Position numbers and translations under genes: made by a program. A stretch of 64,000 nucleotides of DNA from Sulfolobus sp. S-194 (GTDB taxonomy: Archaea > Thermoproteota > Thermoprotei_A > Sulfolobales > Sulfolobaceae), in contig NZ_CP035730.1 of NCBI RefSeq assembly GCF_012222305.1, positions 2,073,501 through 2,137,500 on the forward strand, given 5' to 3'. Below the pieces are notes generated by a model. The model was not told where the DNA came from and searched no databases. It saw nothing but the letters and a program-made list of their open reading frames with translations. This document shows positions 1-7,969 of the stretch, one piece after another. Position 1 is the first letter of the stretch. Every line of letters begins with the position of its first letter.

Positions 1-453
1 GGTGGTATTTATCAAGGTAAATATTGGTCTTATTATGAAACAATTGCTGGTGGCAGTGGTGCTAGACCTAATTCAGATGGAGTGTCAGCTGTCCATACAA
101 ATATGACCAATACGTTAAATACTCCAATTGAGATTGCCGAAATGAACTATCCTATTATCTTTACCTCATACAAGATAAGAGGAGGAAGCGGTGGTAAAGG
201 ATTTTATAAGGGTGGTGATGGTATAATAAGGAGTTTTAAAGTTCTTTCTCCTACGAGGCTTTCTATTTTAGCTGATAGATTTAAGACCTCTCCTTGGGGT
301 TTAAATGGTGGTGAAAACGGCAAACCTGGTAAAGTTTATATAATAAAAAAGGGAGAGGAGATAGAAATGCCTAGTAAGTTTACGATAGATTTAAATGAAG
401 GAGATGAGGTAATTATTGAAACTCCAGGTGGTGGTGGTTATTCAAGGTCTTAG
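1..453 (+). CDS. Hydantoinase B / 5-oxoprolinase family protein, C-terminal part (5' end outside window)
   Basis: The frame is open from base 1, so the window holds only the last 150 codons of a longer gene. The translated tail has the Gly-rich blocks of the HyuB family: [14 protein letters not shown] near residue 60 of the fragment and a terminal ETPGGGGY signature. HyuB works with HyuA as an ATP-dependent amidohydrolase on hydantoins or 5-oxoproline, and the full protein is normally about 500-600 residues. The partner gene is not in the window. The substrate cannot be told from this tail. The stop overlaps the end of the convergent membrane-protein gene by 12 bases. Confidence 0.85.
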   Translation, partial: GGIYQGKYWSYYETIAGGSGARPNSDGVSAVHTNMTNTLNTPIEIAEMNYPIIFTSYKIRGGSGGKGFYKGGDGIIRSFKVLSPTRLSILADRFKTSPWGLNGGENGKPGKVYIIKKGEEIEMPSKFTIDLNEGDEVIIETPGGGGYSRS

Positions 454-762
454 AGCCAGAACAATACTATTAATTACTGACATCACAAGAAGGGAACCTA
501 TGTATGCTGTTACACCAGAGATTAAGTTACTATAAATTTTTTCACTAAAAGAAAACTTATGTGATAAAATGTTTACAATTAGTAGGGATACGATAATTGG
601 TAGTATGAGTACGTTGAAGGGTGTAAACCAAAGCCTAACCGGTCCGTCTAAGAAGAAGTAAAAATCTAAACTCATGAAGAGAAATATACTAGTAAGTCCA
701 CTCAATAAACCCAGTAAAATAACATATTTTGTTTTCATATTAGGTTGCCTATTCTCTTTCAA
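442..762 (-). CDS. Small membrane protein, unknown function
   Basis: A 106-residue protein with three clear hydrophobic segments (about residues 12-32, 44-64 and 80-102) and short charged loops. I do not recognise a family. A second Met at residue 9 is followed directly by a Lys and the first membrane segment, so translation may start at 738 instead. It is convergent with the hydantoinase gene and overlaps its last codons. The open frame on the other strand (674-877) is a shadow. The hydrophobic pattern makes it probably real, but it could be Sulfolobales-specific. Confidence 0.55.
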   Translation of the reverse strand: MKENRQPNMKTKYVILLGLLSGLTSIFLFMSLDFYFFLDGPVRLWFTPFNVLILPIIVSLLIVNILSHKFSFSEKIYSNLISGVTAYIGSLLVMSVINSIVLALRP

Positions 763-835
763 GTATATAATATTTTTGGTAAGAGTATTACCAAGTTTAC
801 GTTTAAATATTCAGTGCCTGCGTATTTCTTCACCG

Positions 836-1390
836 TTAAGTGTGGCGGGCTTTCATCATTTCTTTCAAATTATTTAATACTTCAGAAATAGTTTTAAATG
901 GTAACCTTCCGTAGGGATATAACTTAACATTAACTCCAGTAATTTCTGAAGCTTCTTTTACTACACTATAATGATGTTTTGGCAATATTCCTACAATGTG
1001 AGCATGCATATTTCTAACATTTATAAGAACTTTTGCTAATAATTCAATAAATTCCTCTCTTTCCTCCTTAGTCATCATTGATGGTGGATAATCATAAGAG
1101 TTAAACGGGTAGCAGTCTTCATATTCTCTTGGTACTAACAACATAGGTTCTGATACAGAATAAAACTGTACTTTTTCCTCGTATCCTCTCATTATAGCAT
1201 AAGCTAACTTATGGGTTCTCGATAAGTGATATGGTTTTATAGAGGTGCAAGGGAGAAGAACAGCGTAAGGTTTTGTAGATTTCCATTCGTTAAGAAGAAT
1301 TTCGTACCATTTTCTAACTACTGGATGCTTAAAAGGATCTTCTCCTTCTCTTTTAATTATTCTTTCTCCGTGAAGAGGAGGACATTGCAT
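836..1390 (-). CDS. DUF5591-like protein (ArcS-type domain, 7-deazaguanine tRNA modification related)
   Basis: A 184-residue protein starting MQCPPLHGERI. It carries a motif LLPCTSIKPYHLSRTHK near residue 46, which resembles the LLPCS-x-KPY-S-x-SH signature of the DUF5591 domain in archaeosine synthase ArcS. The C-terminal half continues with a predicted alpha/beta domain ending in a VKLYPYGRLPF segment. In euryarchaeal ArcS this domain is fused to TGT-like and PUA domains; here it stands alone. It is divergent from the TGT-like gene at 1467 with only 76 bases between the starts, so the two are probably co-regulated. Family assignment is from motif memory; the substrate is unknown. Confidence 0.6.
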   Translation of the reverse strand: MQCPPLHGERIIKREGEDPFKHPVVRKWYEILLNEWKSTKPYAVLLPCTSIKPYHLSRTHKLAYAIMRGYEEKVQFYSVSEPMLLVPREYEDCYPFNSYDYPPSMMTKEEREEFIELLAKVLINVRNMHAHIVGILPKHHYSVVKEASEITGVNVKLYPYGRLPFKTISEVLNNLKEMMKARHT

Positions 1391-1466
1391 ATTAAAAAAT
1401 ACGCTGGGATATTTAATAATCTCTTTTTAGTAATACCTATAAACCTGGTATAACCAAATTATTTTC

Positions 1467-2342
1467 ATGGAAATTTTTCTTGGAGTGCAAGATTTGAAGG
1501 TACCGGTATGGGAATTTCACACGCCAGTTATGATTAACCAGCTTAGGTGGGATAGTATACTCTGGAATAATAAAACGTGGGTAGATAGTGGTGGTTATCA
1601 GATAATGAAAAAGGGAATTCCGTTAAGCCCAGAGATGATAGAAAAGAAATATAGGACGTTAACTGCTGATGCATATATTAATCTCGACATTCCCTCATTT
1701 CCTTGTGAGAGAGTTGACGAAAGAAACTTTAAACACTTTGAGTACCTTTATGAGAAGGAGATAAACGTAATTCCCGTTGTTCACGGATATAATGTTGAAG
1801 ACATTGATAAGGCTATCGATTTTTATTCCCAATATGTAGATGTAATAGCATTTGGCGGTATAGTTCCCCCCTCACTAAAAGGTGGGAGAAAAATAGTAAT
1901 TTACTTATATCATTACGTTAGAAAATCTGTTAAGAAGATTCACGTCTTAGGTGCTGGTTCACCTTATATGAGAAAAATTTTCTTTAATGCAGATAGTGTT
2001 GACACAGCAACATATCGTGTTAAGGGTGCTAATGGTTTAATAATTATACCGGGAAAGGGTGAGAGATATGTGGGAGAAAGGAAAATTACTTGGAATGCTA
2101 AAAGAGCTACTGAACAAGAGATTGACACTTTATTTTCTTTTCTTGAAAAATCCGGATATCCTTATGATGTTAATCTAAGGGACTGGGTAAATAGGTCAAT
2201 GATTAATGCATGGGTAATGCTATACTCTAACTATGATGGCGAAACGTGGGAAATTAGACTTTCTAAAGAAGTAGACAAAATATCCAAAGAAGAAATTAGA
2301 GAAAGAATAGATGAAATGTGCAAATTACTAAATTTTAAATAA
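1467..2342 (+). CDS. tRNA-guanine transglycosylase-like protein (short, no zinc motif, no PUA)
   Basis: A 291-residue TIM-barrel-type protein. DSGGYQ at residues 40-45 matches the DSGGFQ catalytic motif of TGT. HVLGAGSPYM near 159 and ADSVDTATYR near 175 match the HLLGxGxP and xDxFDSxxY blocks, so Asp40 and Asp179 would be the two catalytic aspartates. The CxCxxC zinc site of ordinary TGT enzymes is missing (only two Cys are present), and there is no PUA domain, making it about half the length of archaeal TgtA. It may be a base-exchange enzyme for a 7-deazaguanine on RNA or, like bacterial DpdA, on DNA. The divergent DUF5591 gene supports a shared job. Confidence 0.7.
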   Translation: MEIFLGVQDLKVPVWEFHTPVMINQLRWDSILWNNKTWVDSGGYQIMKKGIPLSPEMIEKKYRTLTADAYINLDIPSFPCERVDERNFKHFEYLYEKEINVIPVVHGYNVEDIDKAIDFYSQYVDVIAFGGIVPPSLKGGRKIVIYLYHYVRKSVKKIHVLGAGSPYMRKIFFNADSVDTATYRVKGANGLIIIPGKGERYVGERKITWNAKRATEQEIDTLFSFLEKSGYPYDVNLRDWVNRSMINAWVMLYSNYDGETWEIRLSKEVDKISKEEIRERIDEMCKLLNFK

Positions 2343-2762
2343 GGGCTAAAGCTTGTGTTTAAGTTCGTAATACTCTGTGTACACTAGATCTCGTCCCGAT
2401 AGAAGGTTTATTACTTCTAGGGGCATAGTTAACGTTTGAGTAAAAAATAAACAATCTATTGAAAAGAACCTCCTGCAATAGAAGATATAAGATTAGATAT
2501 AGAGCTAAAGATATAATATATTTGGAGTGAATGTAAAAGTTTCTAGAGGAGAAAAAGAGCTCTATAATCTCATCAAATGTATTAAGTAATATTTTATAAA
2601 ATTTAGAAAAATGAATCTAAAAAGGATTACTAATTTTTAAATCCCATACACAAAGAAGTTTCGGTTATAATTAGAGACTCCATGATTCCTAATATCTTAA
2701 TAATTTACAAATTATTTATTTATAGCTTAGCCATTAAAATAAGTTTTTACAAATGTAAAAGT

Positions 2763-2975
2763 GAGTGTGGATTACAATTTTGTTTATTTAGTATAAATTA
2801 TATAAAGTATAAATTTAGTTTCAGCTCATGATTAGTTCTGTTTGTAGATAATTTAAGGATATTATGATTTTAATCCCTATCTGAACTTTTATTGTATAAT
2901 AAAAGTGCTCAAAGGAAGAATAATTTAAGGTAATTTTGAATAAATTTCAAATAAATGAAATTGTAGTCCACACTC
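2763..2975. mobile_element. 213-bp MITE-like element with 27-bp terminal inverted repeats and 9-bp target duplication
   Basis: The two ends begin GAGTGTGGA and are inverted copies of each other over 27 bases, with 24 matches. The element is flanked on both sides by the same 9 bases, TGTAAAAGT (2754-2762 and 2976-2984), as expected for a target-site duplication. It encodes nothing, so it must be moved in trans by a transposase from elsewhere. It sits in the 768-base stretch between the TGT-like gene and the gene at 3111. I see no gene or other structure in the rest of that stretch. Confidence 0.8.
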
Positions 2976-3110
2976 TGTAAAAGTATTAAGTAAAGAAAAA
3001 GAGGGGTTACATCATTAATAACTACAGAGCTAACGGCACGTTGTTATATATAATAACCATAGCTTGACTAGTAGGAAATAGTTTAAAAAGGATAACTCGT
3101 AGTATTACTT

Positions 3111-4088
3111 ATGGAAGATTGTAAAGAATTATTATATCATGACCCCTTAAAGTTACAAGACAATATTGATTGTTTTCTCTCTGAGGATCATTATTATAGG
3201 GGTAAATTGGCATTATCTTATTATAGGGACTCTCAACGTGTAGGTGATTATGTAATTTTTCCTATGAAATTTTCTAGGAATTTTTTCGTAATGGGAATAG
3301 ATGATACTACTGGAAAAATATTTGTAAGATTGATAAATGGTGATCCGAGCATCATATTGGAGAAGGGAATAAGAGAAGATAAAAAAATTCAAAGGTTGAA
3401 GAACTTCATGGGGTTTACTCATCATAAATGGGAAATAACTAATCTAAGAAAGGGACAAATAGTAAGGATTCAAGGAGATTTTGCAATGAGAGTTATTAAG
3501 ACTTTTAGTTCTTTAGATAAACTACTTAATTATCTTTCTTTTTTTCCAGGTATTGGAGCTAATGATATACGTAGTACTCTTTGGGAGGAATTTATAAGAA
3601 AGTATTTGCAAGAGGATGAAGAGTTAGGAAAAATAGAAAGGTTACTAAATGTATTAGATGAGATAAGGAGGATAAGAAGAATAAGCTATATGATAGGAAT
3701 TAAAGAGAGGGAAATAGCTAAAGTTGAGGAGGAAGTTAAGCAAAAACTGAGAGATATACTAGGTGTAAAAAGAATACCAGAAAGAAATAGAATTTATTTT
3801 ATGAAAATAAGCAAAATGCGAGATAAGTTCAAAGAATTCATAATAAATAAAGAAGAGAAGTTAAAGATATATTATGGGCATTACACTTCTCCTCATTTAG
3901 TTCAAGTTATAGGTATTCTTGTTGGAAACCAAATTATTATACTGAGGGAACAAGAGGTAGTAGTAACGCATAAAGAACACGGTATATCAACATTTAATAT
4001 ATCTGTTCCTTCAATAGTAGAATTTGGAACTCTTGATAATTTTTCAAATATCACAACTCCAGATTTTATAGATATTATATTTATATAA
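3111..4088 (+). CDS. Hypothetical protein, Sulfolobales type, with central helical region
   Basis: A 325-residue soluble protein that I do not recognise. Residues about 1-110 look mixed alpha/beta. Residues about 165-245 are rich in Glu, Lys and Arg with heptad-like spacing, suggesting a coiled coil. The last 75 residues are beta-rich and hydrophobic. A TATA-like AGTTTAAAAAGG about 28 bases before the ATG fits a leaderless start at 3111. It lies next to a MITE and has no obvious operon partner. It could be of plasmid or viral origin, but nothing in the sequence proves it. Confidence 0.7.
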   Translation: MEDCKELLYHDPLKLQDNIDCFLSEDHYYRGKLALSYYRDSQRVGDYVIFPMKFSRNFFVMGIDDTTGKIFVRLINGDPSIILEKGIREDKKIQRLKNFMGFTHHKWEITNLRKGQIVRIQGDFAMRVIKTFSSLDKLLNYLSFFPGIGANDIRSTLWEEFIRKYLQEDEELGKIERLLNVLDEIRRIRRISYMIGIKEREIAKVEEEVKQKLRDILGVKRIPERNRIYFMKISKMRDKFKEFIINKEEKLKIYYGHYTSPHLVQVIGILVGNQIIILREQEVVVTHKEHGISTFNISVPSIVEFGTLDNFSNITTPDFIDIIFI

Positions 4089-4094
4089 AAAAAT

Positions 4095-4122
4095 AATCTG
4101 TGTATATAGATACACACAGATT
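4095..4122 (+). other. Stem-loop just downstream of the gene ending at 4088
   Basis: AATCTGTGT and ACACAGATT pair perfectly as a 9-bp stem around a 10-base AT-rich loop, starting 6 bases after the stop codon of the preceding gene. It could help end or stabilise that transcript. It is not followed by a pure T tract, so it is not a classical intrinsic terminator. Confidence 0.4.
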
Positions 4123-4161
4123 TATAAAAGTTTATATATTTGAATAATCAAATTTTTAAAT

Positions 4162-4299
4162 ATGAGATACTACACTGTGAAACAGACCTACTACTGCCCC
4201 ACCAACTATGGCTTATATGAATGCAGATTAGAAAATGGTAAAGAGGTTTGTAAATTAATAGCTTGTGTAGTTAGAGATTCCTTAACTACACCGTTATAA
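4162..4299 (+). CDS. 45-residue cysteine-containing small protein
   Basis: An ATG at 4162 opens a 45-codon frame ending at a TAA at 4297-4299. The product has four Cys (residues 12, 21, 31 and 36) and several Tyr in its first half. A TATA-like run TTTATAAAAG at 4121-4130 is some 35 bases upstream, so the gene could have its own promoter. Four spaced Cys in 25 residues suggest a metal-binding or disulfide-stabilised mini-protein. No family is recognised. The evidence is the open frame, promoter context and composition, which is moderate for such a short gene. Confidence 0.45.
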   Translation: MRYYTVKQTYYCPTNYGLYECRLENGKEVCKLIACVVRDSLTTPL

Positions 4300-4322
4300 G
4301 AATATATTTTTTAATATATTAT

Positions 4323-5351
4323 ATGGTACAAATCTTTTTTAATTCCAAGGAGGATTCCCTAATTATTACAAGGTCTGGAAAATACTCACAAAACTCTCAA
4401 GTTAAAGCAGAAATGGCTCTAACACCGGAAGGCTGGATTCTTGAAAATAAAGAAATTAGTTTTCAACCAAGTAAAAACTTTACTCCTTGTATTTCGTACG
4501 AGGAGAAAGAAGATGTATATCACGAGGTTATAAATAAAGCTGAGAAGTTAATTCCTTATATAGACAAGATAGTTATAAAGAGAATTGAGAGGAGAGTAGG
4601 AGAATGCAAAGAAATAAAATTCATCGCATTAGTGGAAAAAGATTACCTAAAAGTAGGAGGTAAAGTTCAGTACATAGATAGTTTAGTTAGTTATTTACAG
4701 AACGAGATAAAAAGTGTAAAGCGGATACTCAGAGACTATCAAACCGGAGGTAGAGTTAGAGTAATTTTGTCTCCAGAGGTTTTTGGTACTATAATAGCGT
4801 ATACTATTAAGATTTTACTAAACGGAAATTATCCTAGACTAAAACTTTATGAAAAAGTATTTCCCTTAACGGTATTTGATAACCCACTTAATGATATTTC
4901 TCCAGCATTTACAGTTTTTGATGATGAGGGAGTTTTAACGAGAAAGAAGGAATTAATAGGTGATGGAGTAGTTCAGGATTACTTAGGCACACTCTATTCA
5001 AGATTTGGCAATCCAGGTAATGCAAGAGGAATACCACCAGAACCGGACTTCTTTACTTTAGAAATTAAAGGTGGAGATTGGAGTTTAGAAGAAATGAGAG
5101 ATGAGAATAAAGATGCTATAACTATATACGGTGTTGAATCTGTACAGATCATTGAAAATAGCATAAGGATAACACCTAAAATTGTTGAGAAGGACGGTAT
5201 TGGGTTAAGAATAAGAGAGATAGCTGTTCCTTTCCAAGACCTTCTATCTATAGAGGCTTTGTCAAAAAATGTAAAACCCTTTGCATTAGATGAACAACAC
5301 GGAATAGTTTCACCATATGTTTTAATGCCGGTAAGAATAATATTATTTTAG
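4323..5351 (+). CDS. TldD/PmbA family protein, TldE-like (no HExxxH)
   Basis: A 342-residue protein with the conserved C-terminal TldD/PmbA pattern: FTVFDDEGVLTRKKELIGDG near 196-215, followed by YLGTLYSRFG and a beta-rich end. TldD-TldE form a heterodimeric metalloprotease that processes peptides; TldD carries an HExxxH zinc motif and TldE does not. No such motif is visible here, so this fits the non-catalytic TldE/PmbA partner. It is about 100 residues shorter than bacterial PmbA. A TldD partner is not in the window. The stop codon TAG is immediately followed by a C/D box sRNA whose C box uses the last base of the stop. Confidence 0.8.
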   Translation: MVQIFFNSKEDSLIITRSGKYSQNSQVKAEMALTPEGWILENKEISFQPSKNFTPCISYEEKEDVYHEVINKAEKLIPYIDKIVIKRIERRVGECKEIKFIALVEKDYLKVGGKVQYIDSLVSYLQNEIKSVKRILRDYQTGGRVRVILSPEVFGTIIAYTIKILLNGNYPRLKLYEKVFPLTVFDNPLNDISPAFTVFDDEGVLTRKKELIGDGVVQDYLGTLYSRFGNPGNARGIPPEPDFFTLEIKGGDWSLEEMRDENKDAITIYGVESVQIIENSIRITPKIVEKDGIGLRIREIAVPFQDLLSIEALSKNVKPFALDEQHGIVSPYVLMPVRIILF

Positions 5352-5403
5352 TGATGAGACCGCCAGAATAAGAGTGGTGACGATAACCCGGCCTTTCTGA
5401 TAA
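5349..5403 (+). ncRNA. C/D box guide sRNA
   Basis: The run contains, in order, a C box GTGATGA (5351-5357), an internal C' box GTGACGA (5377-5383) and a D box CTGA (5397-5400). Spacing of 19 and 13 bases between boxes is that of archaeal C/D sRNAs, about 50 nt in total. The D guide would be the TAACCCGGCCTTT segment just before the D box. The D' box is degenerate. The segment is richer in G+C than its surroundings. Such RNAs direct 2'-O-methylation of rRNA or tRNA by fibrillarin/Nop5/L7Ae. The C box starts at the last base of the tldE stop codon, so the RNA is probably processed from the tldE transcript. Confidence 0.75.
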
Positions 5404-5439
5404 TACTATTTTTTGGTATTAATCACGTTGTATTTTTAT

Positions 5440-5465
5440 TCAAAAGTTTAAACTATTATTTTCAC
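5440..5465 (+). promoter_or_regulatory. Promoter region of the PolB2 operon with a possible DNA-damage hexamer
   Basis: CAAAAGTTTAAACTATT at about 5440-5457 looks like BRE plus TATA. It is followed directly by ATTTTC at 5458-5463, which fits the ANTTTC hexamer reported for Orc1-2-controlled DNA-damage-response promoters in Sulfolobus. The hexamer is short and common in AT-rich DNA, so the assignment rests mainly on the gene it precedes. Confidence 0.35.
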
Positions 5466-5509
5466 TTATCTCTCTAAAGCCTTAATTAGAATAAGATAGA
5501 GAAAAACAT

Positions 5510-5776
5510 ATGGGAAGAACACAACCCTCTTACACTAGGGCTGTTGATAAAGAGTTGGAAACAGTAGAAAAAATTATTTCACGTTTACATTCTCCTTCAC
5601 TCGAGTCTCTCTTTGAGGAAGTAAAAAAGAAAGTTAGATACGTCCAAAGTGCTTCTTACGACGAATTTGTCGACCCCTATAATCTAGTGTATTTTACATT
5701 TATTTGGACTCTAGCGGAGGAGTGTGAAAAATGGAAGAAATTGTACTTGACGCTTATCCAACAAAAGGAGGAGTAA
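5510..5776 (+). CDS. Small helical protein of the PolB2 operon
   Basis: An 88-residue, mainly helical, charged protein (Glu/Lys-rich, with FIWTLAEECEKWKKLY near the end). No enzyme motif is visible. Its last 46 bases overlap the start of the PolB2 gene, so the two are almost certainly translated from one mRNA. Small ORFs of this kind are known next to PolB2 in Sulfolobales. By context it may be an accessory factor of this polymerase, but its role is not established here. Confidence 0.75.
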   Translation: MGRTQPSYTRAVDKELETVEKIISRLHSPSLESLFEEVKKKVRYVQSASYDEFVDPYNLVYFTFIWTLAEECEKWKKLYLTLIQQKEE

Positions 5777-7353
5777 AACTTCTGTTAAACAATTTCAGAA
5801 CTGAATTTGTAAAGACAACTTTTCCAGTTTACGTAATAACTGATAATCCAGACATTGTCCTTCAACATCCTGAGGTAAAATATTATGAAAAAGAAAAATG
5901 GAGGAGTTTAGATGGTAAAGAAGTTGAGCTTTACAGATTTGAGGTCGAAAGCTTTAATGCTTACTATTACATAAAGAAAAGATTAAAAGTAGTGAACGAG
6001 ATACCAACAGTATTAGCACAAACATTGTATAGACTTAAAATTCCTTTAGTAGACAGTATAGAGAAAGTTAATTATACTACGGTAAAATTCCTTAGATGGT
6101 ATGATGGTTGCTCAGAATGTTACGAAATAAATGGTGAAAGAGTTTATGACTTAGAGGACTTTGAGGCTGATGTTGTAGAATGTTACGGTTTTCCTTGTAA
6201 TAAGATTAAAGCTCAAGTTAAGATTCAAGGGGAAAGGAAAAGGTCACCAGTATCTATAAAGGGACTTCTTGAGTGGTCTTATATATCTAAAACACCCCTA
6301 CACGAGATCGCTTACGCAACTATTGGAAAAGCGTTAACAACAAACGAAGCATGGGTAGCTTTAAAAAAGAAAATCATAATATCAAATGTTGTTCCTAGAA
6401 TAGAGAAATTAAGAAGATTAGAAGATATAATGATGGCTGATAAGGGAGGTTTGTCTATATTCCCTAAACCTGGTTGCTATGAGGACGTTTATCAAATAGA
6501 TTTTAAATCAATGTATCCTTCTCTAATTATAAAATATAATATATCCGCTGAAACTGTTGACGCTTGTGACGACATAAAGACCGAGTTACATTCAATTTGT
6601 CTTAAAGAAAGAGGTATTGTGCCAGAAGCTTTAGAATGGCTTGTAAAGAGAAAAGAAGAACTAAAGAAAATTGATGAAGAGAGGGCAGAAGCCATAAAAT
6701 GGATTTTAGTAGCATCTTTTGGTTATTTAGGATATAGGAACTCTAGGTTTGGTAAAATAGAAGCATATGAGATGGTCACTTATTTTGCCAGAAAAACATT
6801 AAGGAAAACAATTAAAATAGCTGAAAGTTTGGGGATTGAAGTACTCCACGGTATAATTGATTCTTTAATAGTGAAGGGAGATGCGACAAAGCTAATTGAG
6901 GCTGTAGAAAAAGAAACCGGTTTAAAGTTAGATTATAAGAAATTTAAGTGGGTCATTTTTACAGTCACTAGAGATGATACACCTTATCCAACAAGATATA
7001 TAGGAAATAAAGATGATGGAGAGATTATTGCTAAAGGACTAATAAGAAGCAATATGCCTAACATTGTGAAGTCCTTTCTGAATGATTCTCTTAAAATTCT
7101 TTCAAAAGCTAAAGACTGTGATGAAGTTAAAGCAAGTATAAAGAAAATCAAGGACCTTTTAGACTCTTATAAGAGGAGGGTAATTAACGGTGAACCGGTG
7201 GATTATGTTATTTGGATTAAAGATATTCCCTATGTTAGAGGAATAAAAGGTTTTTACGATGCTAGGGAAGGATTCAAGAGTAAAGACGTTGACTATTACA
7301 GGGCGTATTTAGAAAGGGCATTTGAAGATTTGACTAAGGTGATTAAATGCTGA
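5731..7353 (+). CDS. DNA polymerase B2 (Dpo2/PolB2), atypical family B polymerase
   Basis: A 540-residue family B polymerase lacking a recognisable 3'-5' exonuclease domain. Motif A is IDFKSMYPSLI at about 256-266 with its catalytic Asp257. The motif B region is KWILVASFGYLGYRN at 323-337, where the usual Asn-Ser are Val-Ala. Motif C is HGIIDS at 373-378 instead of YGDTDS, so the first metal-binding Asp is Ile. These changes are typical of the PolB2 branch, once thought inactive and more recently linked to translesion synthesis after DNA damage. The gene overlaps both neighbours (46 bases upstream, 7 downstream), giving a tight three-gene operon. Confidence 0.9.
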   Translation: MEEIVLDAYPTKGGVKLLLNNFRTEFVKTTFPVYVITDNPDIVLQHPEVKYYEKEKWRSLDGKEVELYRFEVESFNAYYYIKKRLKVVNEIPTVLAQTLYRLKIPLVDSIEKVNYTTVKFLRWYDGCSECYEINGERVYDLEDFEADVVECYGFPCNKIKAQVKIQGERKRSPVSIKGLLEWSYISKTPLHEIAYATIGKALTTNEAWVALKKKIIISNVVPRIEKLRRLEDIMMADKGGLSIFPKPGCYEDVYQIDFKSMYPSLIIKYNISAETVDACDDIKTELHSICLKERGIVPEALEWLVKRKEELKKIDEERAEAIKWILVASFGYLGYRNSRFGKIEAYEMVTYFARKTLRKTIKIAESLGIEVLHGIIDSLIVKGDATKLIEAVEKETGLKLDYKKFKWVIFTVTRDDTPYPTRYIGNKDDGEIIAKGLIRSNMPNIVKSFLNDSLKILSKAKDCDEVKASIKKIKDLLDSYKRRVINGEPVDYVIWIKDIPYVRGIKGFYDAREGFKSKDVDYYRAYLERAFEDLTKVIKC

Positions 7354-7919
7354 AAACCGGTTTTACATTTTTGGATGAAATAATAGAAAAAGATCAAGTT
7401 GTAGAGTTCTTTTCTTTAGATCAAGAATTATTGAGGATATTTTATCATAGAGTAATCGCTCTTTCCTCTCCAGTTTATGTTGTTGTGGTATCAGAAAGGG
7501 GAGGGCTAGACCCTTATTTAGTAAAACGTTTTCAAAAAATATTTTTTAATGAAGAGGAAGTTTATATAAGAAGAGCATTTAAGGCTGAGGATGTACCATT
7601 AGCTATTGAATCTATGGGAGATGAGGATCTTATAATAATTGACCCTTATCATCACAAGAAAGAATACACTAAGATTGTTGCAGCTATAAGAAAGGGGAAG
7701 GGGAGAAAATTTTTATTTAGTTTTTTAGATAGAGAAAGAGAAGGTTCAATATTTGGTTCTCATACTGTGCACTCTTTAATAAAAATAGTTAGGAGTAAAC
7801 GAGGGTTTAAATTTATAGTCATAAAGAGTATCATAACTAGGGAAATTGAAATACCAAATAGTATTTGGGACTTATATGCTAAAATGAACGAAGAAGGTCT
7901 GTTAAGATGGTTAATGTAG
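7347..7919 (+). CDS. RecA/Rad51-like ATPase-domain paralog without Walker A
   Basis: A 190-residue protein beginning MLKTGFTFLDEII, like the start of a RadA core, with a Walker-B-like strand DLIIIDPYHH near residue 95. The Gly-rich Walker A loop is absent: where it would be expected the sequence reads VVEFFSLDQ. It therefore probably does not hydrolyse ATP and may act as a structural partner. Its ATG lies inside the last codons of PolB2. Similar RadA-like partners are encoded with PolB2 in Sulfolobus damage-response operons. The fold assignment is inferred from pattern only. Confidence 0.65.
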   Translation: MLKTGFTFLDEIIEKDQVVEFFSLDQELLRIFYHRVIALSSPVYVVVVSERGGLDPYLVKRFQKIFFNEEEVYIRRAFKAEDVPLAIESMGDEDLIIIDPYHHKKEYTKIVAAIRKGKGRKFLFSFLDREREGSIFGSHTVHSLIKIVRSKRGFKFIVIKSIITREIEIPNSIWDLYAKMNEEGLLRWLM

Positions 7920-7969
7920 ATAGAGAGAAAGAATGTTGAGTTTTTAATTTTATCTGTTTAACTAATATT

